DNA of 64,000 nt, from assembly GCA_001584585.1 (NCBI GenBank), contig LSYV01000001.1, positions 27,069-91,068 on the forward strand, read 5' to 3'. Below, one piece after another: positions 40,177-50,600 of this stretch. The position numbers were made by a program, and so were the translations under genes. Position 1 is the first letter of the stretch. Every line of letters begins with the position of its first letter. The notes beneath the pieces were generated by a model. That model saw nothing but the letters and a program-made list of their open reading frames with translations. It made no database searches and was not told the origin of the DNA. The stretch is from Gonium pectorale (lineage: Eukaryota > Chlorophyta > Chlorophyceae > Chlamydomonadales > Volvocaceae).

Positions 40177-41380
40177 TGCGGCTAGCTCCTGCGTACGGGG
40201 CCCCCGGCCCGCCCCATGCCCCCTCGCGCCCGGCTTGCTCTCAGGGGCGTCGTTACGTTACCCCGCCACCGCCCCCGGGGTGCCCCCGGCCCGCCCCCAT
40301 GCCCCCACGCGCCCAGCATGCTCTCGGGGGCGTCGTCACGTTACCCCGCCGCCGCCCCGCCGGGGTGCCCCCGGCCCGCCCCCATGCCCCACGCGCCCGG
40401 CTTGCTCTCGGGGGCGTCGTTACGTTACCCCGCCGCCGCCCGCGGTGCCCCCGGCCCGCCCCCATGCCCCACGCGCCCGGCTTGCTCTCGGGGGCGTCGT
40501 TACGTTACCCCGCCGCCGCCCCCGGTGCCCCCGGCCCGCCCCATGCCCCCCGCGCCCGGCTTGCTCTCGGGGGCGTCGTTACGTTACCCCGCCGCCGCCC
40601 CCGGTGCCCCCGGCCCGCCCCCATGCCCCACGCGCCCGGCTTGCTCTCGGGGGCGTCGTTACGTTACCCCGCCGCCGCCCCCGGTGCCCCCGGCCCGCCC
40701 CCATGCCCCACGCGCCCGGCTTGCTCTCGGGGGCGTCGTTACGTTACCCCGCCGCCGCCCCCGGTGCCCCCGGCCCGCCCCATGCCCCCCGCGCCCGGCT
40801 TGCTCTCGGGGGCGTCGTTACGTTACCCCGCCGCCGCCCCCGGTGCCCCCGGGCCCGCCCCCATGCCCCACGCGCCCGGCTTGCTCTCGGGGGCGTCGTT
40901 ATGTTACCCCGCCGCCGCCCCGGTGCCCCCGGCCCGCCCCCATGCCCCACGCGCCCGGCTTGCTCTCGGGGGCGTCGTTACGTTACCCCGCCGCCGCCCC
41001 CGGTGCCCCCGGCCCGCCCCATGCCCCCCGCGCCCGGCTTGCTCTCGGGGGCGTCGTTACGTTACCCCGCCGCCGCCCCCGGTGCCCCCGGCCCGCCCCC
41101 ATGCCCCCCGCGACCGGCTTGCTCTCGGGGGCGTCGTTACGTTACCCCGCCGCCGCCCCCGGTGCCCCCGGCCCGCCCCATGCCCCCCGCGCCCGGCTTG
41201 CTCTCGGGGGCGTCGTTACGTTACCCCGCCGCCGCCCCGGTGCCCCCGGCCCGCCCCATGCCCCACGCGCCCGGCTTGCTCTCGGGGGCGTCGTTACGTT
41301 ACCCCGCCGCCGCCCCGGTGCCCCCGGCCCGCCCCATGCCCCACGCGCCCGGCTTGCTCTCGGGGGCGTCGTTACATATT
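40177..41380 (+). repeat. 80-bp minisatellite, about 15 copies
   Basis: GGGGCGTCGTTACGTTACCC recurs about every 80 bp from 40241 to 41361. The monomer also has CCGCCGCCGCCCCCGGTGCC, CCCGGCCCGCCCCCATGCCC and ACGCGCCCGGCTTGCTCTCG. It yields long open frames in all plus frames, rejected as genes. Confidence 0.95.
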
Positions 41381-41794
41381 ATATGTGTACACTGGCGAAC
41401 GAGGGACATGACGTGGCCGGGAACTTGGCCGAGAAGAATTCGGATGAAATAATGCAGTGACAGTGCAACCTCTCGTTCTCGTCTCTCGTTCTTCTTCTCT
41501 GCTCATGTGTCTAGGCCTTGTAATGATACGATGCGCACATACCGATTCTACACAAAGGTTAATGTTTGGGGGTAACTTATCGCGCGCGACCTACATGCTG
41601 TGTCCCTACTAGAAACCACCACTCGGTTATAATGGAGTTAAATCTATCGACGTCGGCTACTGTTCCACAGGTGACTTCGCAGCGCGCATCATGCCCGTCC
41701 TTGCAGGTGCTCCCTGTACGCGTATGTCATAAGGAGGCGATACTGGTGCATTGTGTGGCCTTCAGCGCATACATTGACGCAGCCCCGAAGTTTC

Positions 41795-42140
41795 CTGAAA
41801 ACCTGAAAGCCTGAAAGCCTGAATCGCCCTCCCCGCCCCCCCCCCCCCCGCCCGTTCCCGCCCACGCCTAAGGTACTTTTCCTGAAAGCCTGAAAGCCTG
41901 AAACCCTGAATTGCTCTCCCCAGCCCCCCCCCACCCACACCACCCGCCCTACCCTCCCACGCCTAAGGTACTTTCCTGAAACCTGAATTTCCGGACCCGG
42001 GACCCGCCCCCTTCCCGCCATTCCTGAAACCCTTCAGATTCAGGGTCTTCAGGTTCAGGAGGTTTCAAGGTCTGAAACGGCCTCTTCAGGCAGAATTCTG
42101 AACCGGGACGGATTCAGGCTCTTTCCTGAAAATTCAGGAT
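41795..42140 (-). repeat. Subterminal tandem repeats, right (inverted to the left set)
   Basis: CCTGAAAGCCTGAAAGCCTG and CCCGCCCACGCCTAAGGTAC units, reverse complement of 39690-40130, fewer and more degenerate. Confidence 0.8.
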
Positions 42141-42439
42141 TCAGTTGACACTTCGTGCGCCCGCCCTATTGGAAACGTCGCGCCTTCGGGCGTGTATGGC
42201 CGTAGAGGTGGGCTCCCTCTTTCTATGCAGGTTTCTCTTTTTTTAATGACACATCACGCTTCAGTCCCTGCTGTGCGAGGTTCCTGTCTAGCCTATCCAT
42301 CCGTGCTGCCCGTGTCAGGGTCTTTGCCTGCACGCTGCTGCCCATCACAAGCAAGCTCTGAAGCTGTGCGCATGAAATGCTCGCACCACTGCGGTCCCCT
42401 GCGTTGAACCTCCGGATCAGCTCCACAACGCTCCCCACA

Positions 42440-43098
42440 GGCGACCGTCCACTAGCGCCTTCCGAACATCTACATCCAGACTGCTGATCATTGCTGATTT
42501 ATTTCTCCTTCAAAGCGTTCCTTCAACGTCTACTTCTATGTTCCGGGCTAGCGAGTTCATGGTCGCACCTCACTCCTTTGTCGAAGCGTCGATGCCTGCC
42601 GTCTCCGCTAAGGGGGGATTTATATTGGAGGCCTGAAACTAAGGAATTACTGGTAACGCGTTGTGCCTTCTTGAAGCCTGAAACACAGAAGTCGTTCACA
42701 TGAGCTGCTGGTGATGCTTTATTTGAATCTTGTGAAGCTTTCCTCGCGCGCAAGGCGGAAGAGTATGAGAATTTAGGTATTTCGGGCTTCAATAACTAAT
42801 ACTGGCTTCGGGCTTTGCCTATTTTTGAAGACAGGCGTGTTCAAAACTCCGCGTAGCCGAAATAGCAATTTTGTACTTCAATGTGAACAGTTTCAGGCTT
42901 CAATTACAGGCGACATCCTGAATTATTGGTCTCCAATGTAAATCCCCCCTAAACGCGCAGAAACACTAGACCTTGCAATACAGTTATTCTTGCGGTTCTC
43001 GATGCGTATCTCAGTATACCATGAGTCGCCTCATTCGGTATCATGCTCTTAAGACGAAGAGTGACCGCAGAGAATACATAGGGTGCCCAGTAGGGGCA
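42440..43098. other. Spacer with CTGAAAC/TTCAGG-like traces, no gene assigned
   Basis: May hold upstream sequence of the OTU gene. Contains GAAGCCTGAAA and GGCTTCAATTA motifs similar to the neighbouring transposon ends. No domain recognised. Confidence 0.4.
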
Positions 43099-45386
43099 CG
43101 AAAAAAGAGAAACCTGCATAGAGGGAGCCCGCCTCTACGGCCATACACGCCCGAAGGCGCGACGTTTCCAATAGGGCGGGCGGGTACAGAGCAAGACATG
43201 TGACGTTCGTCCCGTCCCCCAAAAGCCCGGCCAACCAGCTTACCCGGTGTGTCGGACTTCACCTGGTGAACTGTTACTTGTCCAGGTGGAGCTGCGGTGT
43301 TGTTGTTGTCGCGGTCACCGGTCCGACGGCGCTCAGCGGTTACTAGACCGTCGTGCGCCCAGCCCGCCCCCCGGCTGTATACAGACCTGGAATGACGAAA
43401 GGAAACACGGGGTCAGGAGGCGAAGTGGCCGGCAGCGGTCAGGGGCATGTTGACATGGCGGCATGCAGAAGCAGACCAAAGCACTCCCAGCCCAGTAGCT
43501 GAGCGCCGAAGGACCGGTGGTGACTGTCGATGGAGTAGGCTGCGCAGCGGAGAGGCAGCGTTCCCCGGGAGAGAGGGTACGGCAGGGGGCCCTACAGGCA
43601 GCGGCAGGGAAAAGAAGGGGGGGGGGAGAACAGCCACGGGGCAAGGGCCCAAAAGTGCAGGCGGCGGTCTGGAGGGCAGATCCCCACCGCCTGCAGGGGC
43701 AGAGGGACAACAAGAGGCAAAAACACGCAGGGTGCACGCATAGGCAAGCAAGCAGGTGACACACAGACGACTAGCCGTGGCGGGCGGATCAGCGAGTGGC
43801 AGAGTGGGCAGCAAGACCCGGGCCGATGCAATCATTTCCGAGCCACGGCGGGGCACAATCGTACCCGGCGGGCGAGGTAGGGAGGTCCTGGCAGCCCGGA
43901 GGGGGGGGCGGCGGGCTGACTGGATAGGCTGCACTCCGAGGGACGCCAAAGCAGAGCTGCCAGGACCGCCAGGACCGGCCGGAGGGGGGGGGCGGTGGGC
44001 TGGCTGGGTAGGCTGTCTCCGGGAGACGACGACGAGGCGGAGGGGTCAGGACAGGCCGGAGGGAAAGTCGGTGGGCTGGCTGGGTGGGCTGTTCTCCGGG
44101 AGACGACGAAGAGGCAGCGGAACCAGGACAGGCCGGAGGGGAAGGTGGCGGGCTGGCTGGGTAGGCTGGTCTCCGGGAGACGACGACGAGGCAGAGCGAT
44201 CAGGCCCGGCCGGAGAAGGGGGGCGGCGGGCTGCAGGTGGGTATCACGAGGGCTGGTACGCCGCCGGGTTCGCAAGGTCAGCCCGAGTGAGCCCCTGGAG
44301 GTCAGCAAAAGCTGTGGTGCAGCGGGCGTAGTAGAACGCATGGGGCGTGAACTGAAGAAGCCGCCCATACGTCCGATGCAAATTGCGCCGGGCGTAGCCG
44401 CTGCTGTGGAGGGCCTGGACGACGCGGGCCATCTCGAAGGCGAAGTTGTCCGGGTCGGTGATGACGCGCCGGAGCCGTTGGAATTGCCCGGCAAGCAGGG
44501 CGCGCTTGGCAGGGAGGTTGACGTTGCTATCCGCAGCAATGAACCGCGTCAGCCGCAAGGCCTTGAAACCGGGCTGGTCACGTTTGTCGTAAAGCCGGGT
44601 CAGGATGCGGGCGGAGCCATCTGGCGTCGAGCGCAGCACCAGGAGGATGTCCAGGAATGGCAGCGTGTCGGGGCCGAGATGGGGATGCCGTTGCGGGTCG
44701 ACCTGGAGGCAGGCCGGGTAGAGCCCATGGAGGCCACAATACTGTTGGTCGCACCGCAGTAGGTGTGGTAGGTGCGCGTTGCTGAGGGAGAGGAGGTCAT
44801 CAAGAAATCGGTTAGTGTAGTCAAAGGCCGTCAGAACGTCACGAGCCGAAGAGAGGAGGTCTGGTTGGCGGCGCTGGGCATTGAACTCAAACTCGTACCA
44901 ACCCAGGAAGAGGTTGGCAATAAAGGGTGCGGCCGAGATACCCATGGGGATTCCGCAAATCTGGCGCACTAGGCACGGCCCGAAGTGAATGAACGTAGAA
45001 GACACCAGCAACGAGAAGACGACGTCGAAGGCGTCGGCATCAAAAAAGCGGCGGACATGACGCCCCCTGGCCGAGTAGGTGCTGGAGGGGCCCTCCGCGA
45101 CCAGGCTGGCGCTGTGTACAGGCCGCGCGTCAGGGCGGTGGCGGGCGGGGAGTGTCGTCAGGACCTCGATCCCCGCGAAGCCCTCCAAGCAGGCGCGGGT
45201 GAGCTTGGCAATAGTCCGGCACAGGTCATCAAGCGGGATGTTGGTATACAGCCGCGCGAAGTCGTAAATACCCATGGGGCCCAATGCAGCGACCGGGATG
45301 GCGGCGGCGTTGAAGCGATGGACGGTGGTCATGACGTCCGAGGAGTTGAAGCAGTACCAGGGCCGGGCCGGGCCAGGGCGGCGGCG
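43099..45386 (-). mobile_element. Penelope-like retroelement copy 2, from assembly gap to 3' end
   Basis: The reverse transcriptase frame ends at 44244; then the shared 3' region (GTGCCCCGCCGTGGCTCGG near 43857, CAGGCGGTGGGGATCTGCCC near 43685, CAGACCTGG-type stretch near 43385), ending with a type A tail module (43099-43222) and its T-run at 43099-43104. The 5' end lies in or beyond the N gap. Confidence 0.8.
44244..45386 (-). CDS. Reverse transcriptase (Penelope-like), copy 2, 5' partial
   Basis: Open from the assembly gap to the stop at 44244. Motifs in order: IYDFARLYTNIPLDDLC (early palm motif with LYTNIP, common in Penelope-like enzymes), QICGIPMGISAAPFIANLF, YTNRFLDDLLSL (catalytic DD), LPFLDILLVLR, TRLYDKRDQP and a C-terminal LLQFTPHAFYYARC. 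More complete than copy 1, with no internal stop, so it may have been active recently. No endonuclease domain is visible C-terminal to the reverse transcriptase; an N-terminal one would fall in the gap or beyond. Confidence 0.75.
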   Translation of the reverse strand, partial: RRRPGPARPWYCFNSSDVMTTVHRFNAAAIPVAALGPMGIYDFARLYTNIPLDDLCRTIAKLTRACLEGFAGIEVLTTLPARHRPDARPVHSASLVAEGPSSTYSARGRHVRRFFDADAFDVVFSLLVSSTFIHFGPCLVRQICGIPMGISAAPFIANLFLGWYEFEFNAQRRQPDLLSSARDVLTAFDYTNRFLDDLLSLSNAHLPHLLRCDQQYCGLHGLYPACLQVDPQRHPHLGPDTLPFLDILLVLRSTPDGSARILTRLYDKRDQPGFKALRLTRFIAADSNVNLPAKRALLAGQFQRLRRVITDPDNFAFEMARVVQALHSSGYARRNLHRTYGRLLQFTPHAFYYARCTTAFADLQGLTRADLANPAAYQPS

Positions 45387-45486
45387 NNNNNNNNNNNNNN
45401 NNNNNNNNNNNNNNNNNNNNNNNNNNNNNNNNNNNNNNNNNNNNNNNNNNNNNNNNNNNNNNNNNNNNNNNNNNNNNNNNNNNNNN
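45387..45486. other. Assembly gap of 100 N
   Basis: Exactly 100 N, the usual size for a gap of unknown length. It cuts the reverse transcriptase frame, so any frame drawn across it is artificial. Confidence 0.99.
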
Positions 45487-45796
45487 CCGCCACGCCAACA
45501 CCTGAGGACGGGGAGCGCCTCCTGGTGAGCTGTGATTCGAAGGGAGCTGTCATGAGCTGTCAAAATGCAAGTACAGATTAATCGTGTGGAGCAAAGGCCG
45601 GGACTAAACAGAGCCACGAAGCATGCTCATAAACCTTGCTTGCGCCGGTCCCGCTCCCCGCTCCCTTGGTACGGCGCTAGGGAGAATTGCGCGACGGTGT
45701 TTGCGACTGGGTAGTCGCAAGGGAGAAGCCGTCTGAAGGCAGCTGGTTGAGCGTGGAAAATGGTGTGAGCTGTCGGGTAGCTGGCTGTCGTTGGAA

Positions 45797-45896
45797 AAAA
45801 AGAAACATGCACAGAAAGAGGGAGCCCGCCGCTACGGCCATACACGCCCGAAGATGTGACGTTTCCAAAAGGGCGGGCGGGTACAGAGCAAGACGT
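45797..45896 (-). mobile_element. Tail module (type A), 100 bp, 7-bp duplication
   Basis: Flanked by GTTGGAA at 45790-45796 and 45897-45903 (the A-run edge leaves one or two bases uncertain). It lacks the GGGGGACGGGACGAACG start, so it is a 5'-truncated copy. Hairpin sequence CACAUC-UUCG-GGCGUG. Confidence 0.8.
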
Positions 45897-46210
45897 GTTG
45901 GAAGATATGAGGGGCAGGGCTGTTTTGCTGCATTGCTGGATGCAGGATGCAGGATGCAACGCTGGTCTGTTTCTATATCTGTATCTGTGGCTGTGGTGCT
46001 GGTGGCTGCAGAACTGCATGCTGGGGAAAGCAGGCTGTGGCATGCTGTGGTGACATGCGGCACTTCGACCATGCAGGCGGAGTCATGACACTGGACCGGG
46101 CTCAAGGAGGAAGTTCCCCGGGTTTACATGCTGCCGACGGCTGCCGGCTGGGCTGCGCTGCCCGTCGCTGCCCTGCGCTGCCTGCAAGAACACCCCGCCG
46201 AACGACCCGA

Positions 46211-46295
46211 AACCACCCGAGCCGAGAGCAAGGCTCGTGTACCTATCGCAAGGCACGTCTACCTGAACCACCCGAGCCGAGAGCAAGGCTCGTGT
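46211..46295. repeat. Two exact 30-bp direct repeats, 55 bp apart
   Basis: AACCACCCGAGCCGAGAGCA followed by AGGCTCGTGT at 46211-46240 and 46266-46295. Each contains the small palindrome CGAGCC...GGCTCG. Confidence 0.85.
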
Positions 46296-46308
46296 GTATG
46301 TGCATGCC

Positions 46309-46437
46309 CTGGGGGGGCGTCTGCTCGTCTACCTCGCCCGCCATGCATGCCCTGTACTCGGCGCCCTGCTGGAAACATCACACCTCGGGTGTGTATGTCC
46401 GTAGAGGCTGCCTTCCCCGTTTCTGGTTCTCTTTTTT
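46309..46437 (+). mobile_element. Tail module (type B), 129 bp, 6-bp duplication
   Basis: Flanked by CATGCC at 46303-46308 and 46438-46443. Contains ACACC-UCGGGUGU-type hairpin, TGTCCGTAGAGGCTGCC and the end TTTCTGGTTCTCTTTTTT. Confidence 0.85.
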
Positions 46438-46443
46438 CATGCC

Positions 46444-47622
46444 GCCTCCACAACCGTTGCGACTGGGACGGGCGAAAGCCAGGTACGTTATGCATCTGTC
46501 CCAGTAGCCGGTACATGTGAAGCTCGTTGGGTGGGCACCCAACATCCTCAACTGCATTACAACGCCGTGACGTGCGACCCTAAGACAGGCTATGACCGGG
46601 CATCGCGGCTTACCCCGCCATCTAGTGCGCTGGGCTTGCCCACTGGAGCTGGCAATCTCTGCCGTGCAGTATACCTTAATCCAACACATTAAAACCGCAT
46701 AGTGGTACTTGTAAGAACCGTATAGTGGTACTTGTGTTTTCGGATGAACTTACGTTTGCTTAAAGGCCGAAAGCTCCATTGATCTCGTGTATCAGGCAGC
46801 GAACCCTCGCTATCCGCCTGCCTGGCACGCCCGGGTTTTCGGGCGTTCCTTGGCCGCATCCTTCAGCGACCCCCGAACGAGTGCTGGATGCTGGATACAG
46901 GGTGAATCTTGTTTCGTACATGCTGGGGCTGGCCTGCGGTTGATGGAGGGCTCGCCAGCCGGGATATCGTATGTTGGGACACCGCAACTGCGGTCGCCTC
47001 CGCGCCTCCCTTTACATCGTACCATTCACAATTGCTCCACCAGCCTGCTTCTTCTGCCAGCCCTCCGGTATCTTCTACACTCCCTATCAGCAATCAGCGA
47101 AAGGACTAAGCCAACTCCATGTTGCCACCATTTTAACCTCACTACGGTTGGCTCACCTTTAATAGCATCATGGCGTACGGCAACGATGGCCACGTGACGA
47201 AGGTCTAGGTCCAAGAAAAAGACCTCAACCTCACTTGCGGGTGCATGCGCAACGGGTATAGCCCTCGACACCTTCACGCCAGCGTTCCACTTGTTCACTC
47301 ATTTAGTCTCTCGCGAGCGAGGCCAAAACAGTAGTCAACACCACCACACTAACTAACTGAGCACCATAGCACATGTGGAATCCTGTATACGTTCGCTACC
47401 ATCTTCGGCCTTGTCATGTATGGGAGCGTAGCGACGTGATTCCATATGGCCTGCAGCTCAGCGCAGCACGTATGGTCAAGCCATATCGGTATTGACCTCC
47501 TTATCCATACCTGCACTTATAAAGCGATACAAACGACCGGCACCTTGCAGCGATCCACGAACACTGTCTGACCAACCAACCCCGTTCTAATAAACATTGC
47601 CAGCTTGTGCCGCAGTGCGACA
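46444..47622. other. 3' flank of the malic enzyme gene, no gene assigned
   Basis: A 19-bp direct repeat (ACCGCATAGTGGTACTTGT / ACCGTATAGTGGTACTTGT) lies at 46694-46738. On the minus strand 47298-47026 a frame contains EVFFLDLDLRHVAIVAV, similar to LVLLDMDQRHGAISV at about 51965-51920, which may be remnants of one repeated sequence. Confidence 0.35.
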
Positions 47623-50600
47623 TCACCTGTACCGCCGGTACTGCGGGTGGTACATGCTCTGCCGCGCCGCCTCGTACAGGTTGTGGGGCTTCGGCAACGC
47701 GGTCGCGAAGCCTCCCTCGTAGGCCTTCTGAGCAACCGCCTTAGCTACGCTCGCAGAAATATCTCGAATCTGTGCACAGGCGTGGATGAAGGGAACCGCT
47801 CTGGTTAAAGAACATCGTGGTCGCAACGCGCAAAGACGCAAGCACCGTACCTTCCGAAGCGAGGGGAACACGCTTCCGTGCGCCAGCTCCTCATCCGAGA
47901 CGAGCCTGCTCACCGCGTCGGCGGCCGCAATGAACTGCTCATCCCGGAGCTTGGTGCAGCCCGACACCAGAGCGCCCAGCCCAACGCCGGGGAAGATGTA
48001 GGTCGAGGTGCATTGCGACGGGTAGACCAACTTACCGTTGGGTAGGGTCACGGGGTCCACCTGCGGGAGCAGACCCATCCAGGTTGAGCATGCACGACGT
48101 TATCCCCAACCTTGCGGCTGCCCGCTCACCCGTTGCTCCGTGGCCACCAGCGCTCGCCCGTCAGTGTGCGTGTAGGCCTCCTGGGCGGTGCACTCCGGGA
48201 CGGACGCACTGAGCGGAAAGATGACGGGATACTGCGACGCTCCCGCCATGGCCTGCGACGAGGCGAAACGGAGCAATCGCACTTTGCACATGTGCAGGTG
48301 CGGGGCTGCCCGAACTCCTGTTAACCACACGAAGTCCGCTTACCTGCAGAACTTCGGGCGTGAACCGGAAGGGCGGCGCCCCTGCCGTCGAGAGCCCGAT
48401 CAGCACCGTGGGCTTCAGGGACTTGACGGCCGACAGGAGGTCCGGACACTCGGGGGCAGAGTGGCAGTACGGCAGCTTGAAGGACTCCAGCGTCGAGCTG
48501 TCGCCCCGCTCTCGGGTCACCAGGCCCTGCACTTATGAGGCATGCAAGCCGCGTGAGACACGCCACACTGGGAAAATGCTCACGCGAGCAGCTGAGCGCC
48601 CAGTGCGATGGACCCACCTGCGAGTCCACCAGCCACAGCCGCTTCCGGGCGTCCAGTACGGTCTGGCTGGTCTGCGTCGCCACCGCGGTGGCGAAGAGCT
48701 CCGCCACGCAGGCGACAACGGCTCCCTCACCTGTGTGCACAGCGTTACATTCAGGGCAATGACGAACTTGCACCCCATGCACGAAACTCCACGCATTCAT
48801 TCGCAGCTGCGAAGCCCAGCGCCAGGTACAACGCTCCCGCACGACCACCTGCAAACAAAATGCGGTGGTCCTGCAGCCGGCCGCCGGTCTTGGGCAGTGC
48901 CGCCATTACTCCCGCCAGCACGGCCGCGGCTGTTCCGCTCATGTCGTCGTTGAAGCAGGGGAACTCGGTGCGGTACATGTTGAGCAGCTTGCTCGCGTTG
49001 TCGTACGCCATGTCCTCGAACTGGTGGCCGGCGTCAGCGTGGCAGGGGGCGTAAGGGGGGTATCGGTACCGCGGGTCAGGCGAGATCCGCCTACCCTAGT
49101 ACACATGTACACTAGGCGTGTGCCTTGCAACCTGCCAGTATGCCACTGAAGAGTTGGCAGGGCTGGAGCCGCGGCCAATATTTCAATGCTATACAGTCGA
49201 GACGCTCTTCGTGGAGCTTGAGAGCGGAGGCCTACAGACCTAGGACACCACCACGCTACGTAGCCCTGTATCACGGGGCGCAAGCTGTCGAAGGCGCGCG
49301 CTGCACCGAGCACAATACGGCAACGTACGCACTCTGCCCAGACGCAGCAAACCACCGTAGGCAAACCTGGCGTCAGGAGCGGCGTACCTGCACCAGGACC
49401 GTGTTCCCGAAGCGGCGCTTGACTGCGGTGAGGAACTCGTCCATGAGCTCATAGTAGGCGTCCCCACGCACTCGGTGCTGCCGCACGCCCACGTAGAAGG
49501 GCGAGCGCAGCAGCTCCTCGTTGTCGGTGCCCACATCCACCATGACGGGCATGGCGATGGACGGAGAGATGCCGCCGCACGCCGTGTAGAGCGAGATCTT
49601 GGAGATGGGCACGCCCACCGCCTGAGACGAGATATTTGGGAAGGGATGGAGCGCGATTGCGCATATTCTACCCTGATGTGGCAGGTAAGATGGATATGCC
49701 GTAACGATGCCGTCTACGTGCGTATCGGTGCCGACGGTCGTACCAAAGCGTTTGCTAGGACTGTGGGAGGAGCAAGGGTCGCAGGCGCACCGTGTGAGAA
49801 GGCTGGTGGTCAGCCGGCTGGGCCAGACCAGACCGGGTCAAGGCGGCAGGCGGCACAAAGGAGGCACAAGCAACATGAGTAGTTCAAGACCGTCAGGCTG
49901 GCGCTGCTGTCAGCCGGCCACGTCACCGCCGCCGTCGACGCCGCACCTGCACGCCCAGGTCTCCCAGGTCTCCCACGCGCTCCCCGTCCGACACCACCAG
50001 CAGCTTCACGTTGCGCTCGGGCCAGTTCTTGAGGATGCGGAACACGCGACCGCGGTCCTCCAGCGTGATGAACAGCCCGCGCGGCAGGCTCTTGAACATG
50101 AGGCCGTACTTCTGGCAGGCCAGGCGCACTGTGGGCGTGTACACCACCGGCAGCAGCTCTTCGATGTTCTCCACCAGCACCCGGTGGTACAGCCGCTCGT
50201 TGCGCTCCTGCAGGCCCTGTGAGAGGCAGGACGGGGGCGGAGAAGAACATAGTTGGGTGCAGGGGCGCCGAGGGACGAAGGCCTGCGAAGTGGACGGCGT
50301 TCGAGGGCATGCACAGCTTCCTGCAAACACGAACCAGCCAGGGGTAAAGGCGAGGATAGGCGGCTAGCGGTGAAAGGGGAAGGTGGTACTGGCATGCGTG
50401 GCCATGACGCCTACATACGCTCCCAAACTCTCAAGATCCAAGCCCTGCACCCGAAGCCAGCCGGACTTCCAGAGGCATGTCTGACGCCCTGGAACAACAA
50501 CGCGGCGTACCTGCAGGTACGTGCTCTTGTCCAGCGGTCCTTCTTTGCTGCGAATGTTGAGCAAGATGCGCTCGACCTGCACCTCCTGCGAGAGGACCGC

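Larger units (their letters stand above)
39648..42157. mobile_element. 2.5-kb non-autonomous DNA transposon, 8-bp duplication, repeat-filled
   Basis: Flanked by CGCCCGCC at 39640-39647 and 42158-42165, an 8-bp duplication inside a tail module whose unbroken sequence is known from other copies. The ends are imperfect inverted repeats of about 36 bp: the left starts GAGGAAATGCCAATGAAAT, the reverse complement of the right starts CACGAAGTGTCAACTGAAT, and both then read CTGAAT.TTCAGGAAA. Inside each end are subterminal TTCAGGCTTTCAGG and CCTTAGGCGTGGGCGGGGAC repeats in opposite orientation; between them lies an 80-bp minisatellite. No transposase. An 8-bp duplication fits hAT or P-like superfamilies, but the terminal bases do not settle it. 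Confidence 0.8.
39578..42244 (+). mobile_element. Retroelement tail module (type A) in the OTU gene, itself split by a DNA transposon
   Basis: The module is in two parts, 39578-39647 (starts GGGGAAGG, then GGGGGACGGGACGAACG) and 42166-42244 (CTATTGGAAACGTCGCGCC to the T-run). The host duplication AATGACAC flanks it at 39570-39577 and 42245-42252. The gap between the two parts is the transposon at 39648-42157 plus its target duplication. Confidence 0.85.
39010..42438 (-). pseudogene. OTU-like cysteine protease gene, interrupted by nested insertions
   Basis: Two parts on the minus strand: 42438-42245 (GSVVELIRRFNAGDRSGASI ... GLKRDVS) and 39577 to about 39010 (FIYTPGDCMYDALAREMR ... GGAEHYEPVV). 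They fit together when the insertion 39578-42244 is left out, sharing AATGACAC as the target duplication. The second part has the OTU pattern: GDCMYDAL with the candidate catalytic Cys (codon 39548-39550), SAWEDSIAMHAIAHAYGLSIDVW, and EHYEP with the candidate His about 147 residues later. OTU enzymes remove ubiquitin; OTU domains are also common cargo of transposons, including Helitron-type elements, so this may be a mobile-element gene. Family C sequence follows downstream at 39000. The 5' end is open to about 42500; no start codon assigned. Confidence 0.6.

Noticed and set aside
39896..41460. Frames of more than 400 codons in the 80-bp array
   Set aside because: Pure repeat translation (Pro/Arg/Ala), open in three frames.
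42146..42252. TGACAC as a 6-bp target duplication for the module at 42166
   Set aside because: AATGACAC at 39570 and 42245, plus CGCCCGCC at 39640 and 42158, explain the whole arrangement; the left TGACAC at 42146 belongs to the DNA transposon end.
47026..47298. TnpB/Fanzor-like nuclease
   Set aside because: LDLDLRH resembles a RuvC-I strand only superficially; no zinc finger, second Asp or Glu motif follows.
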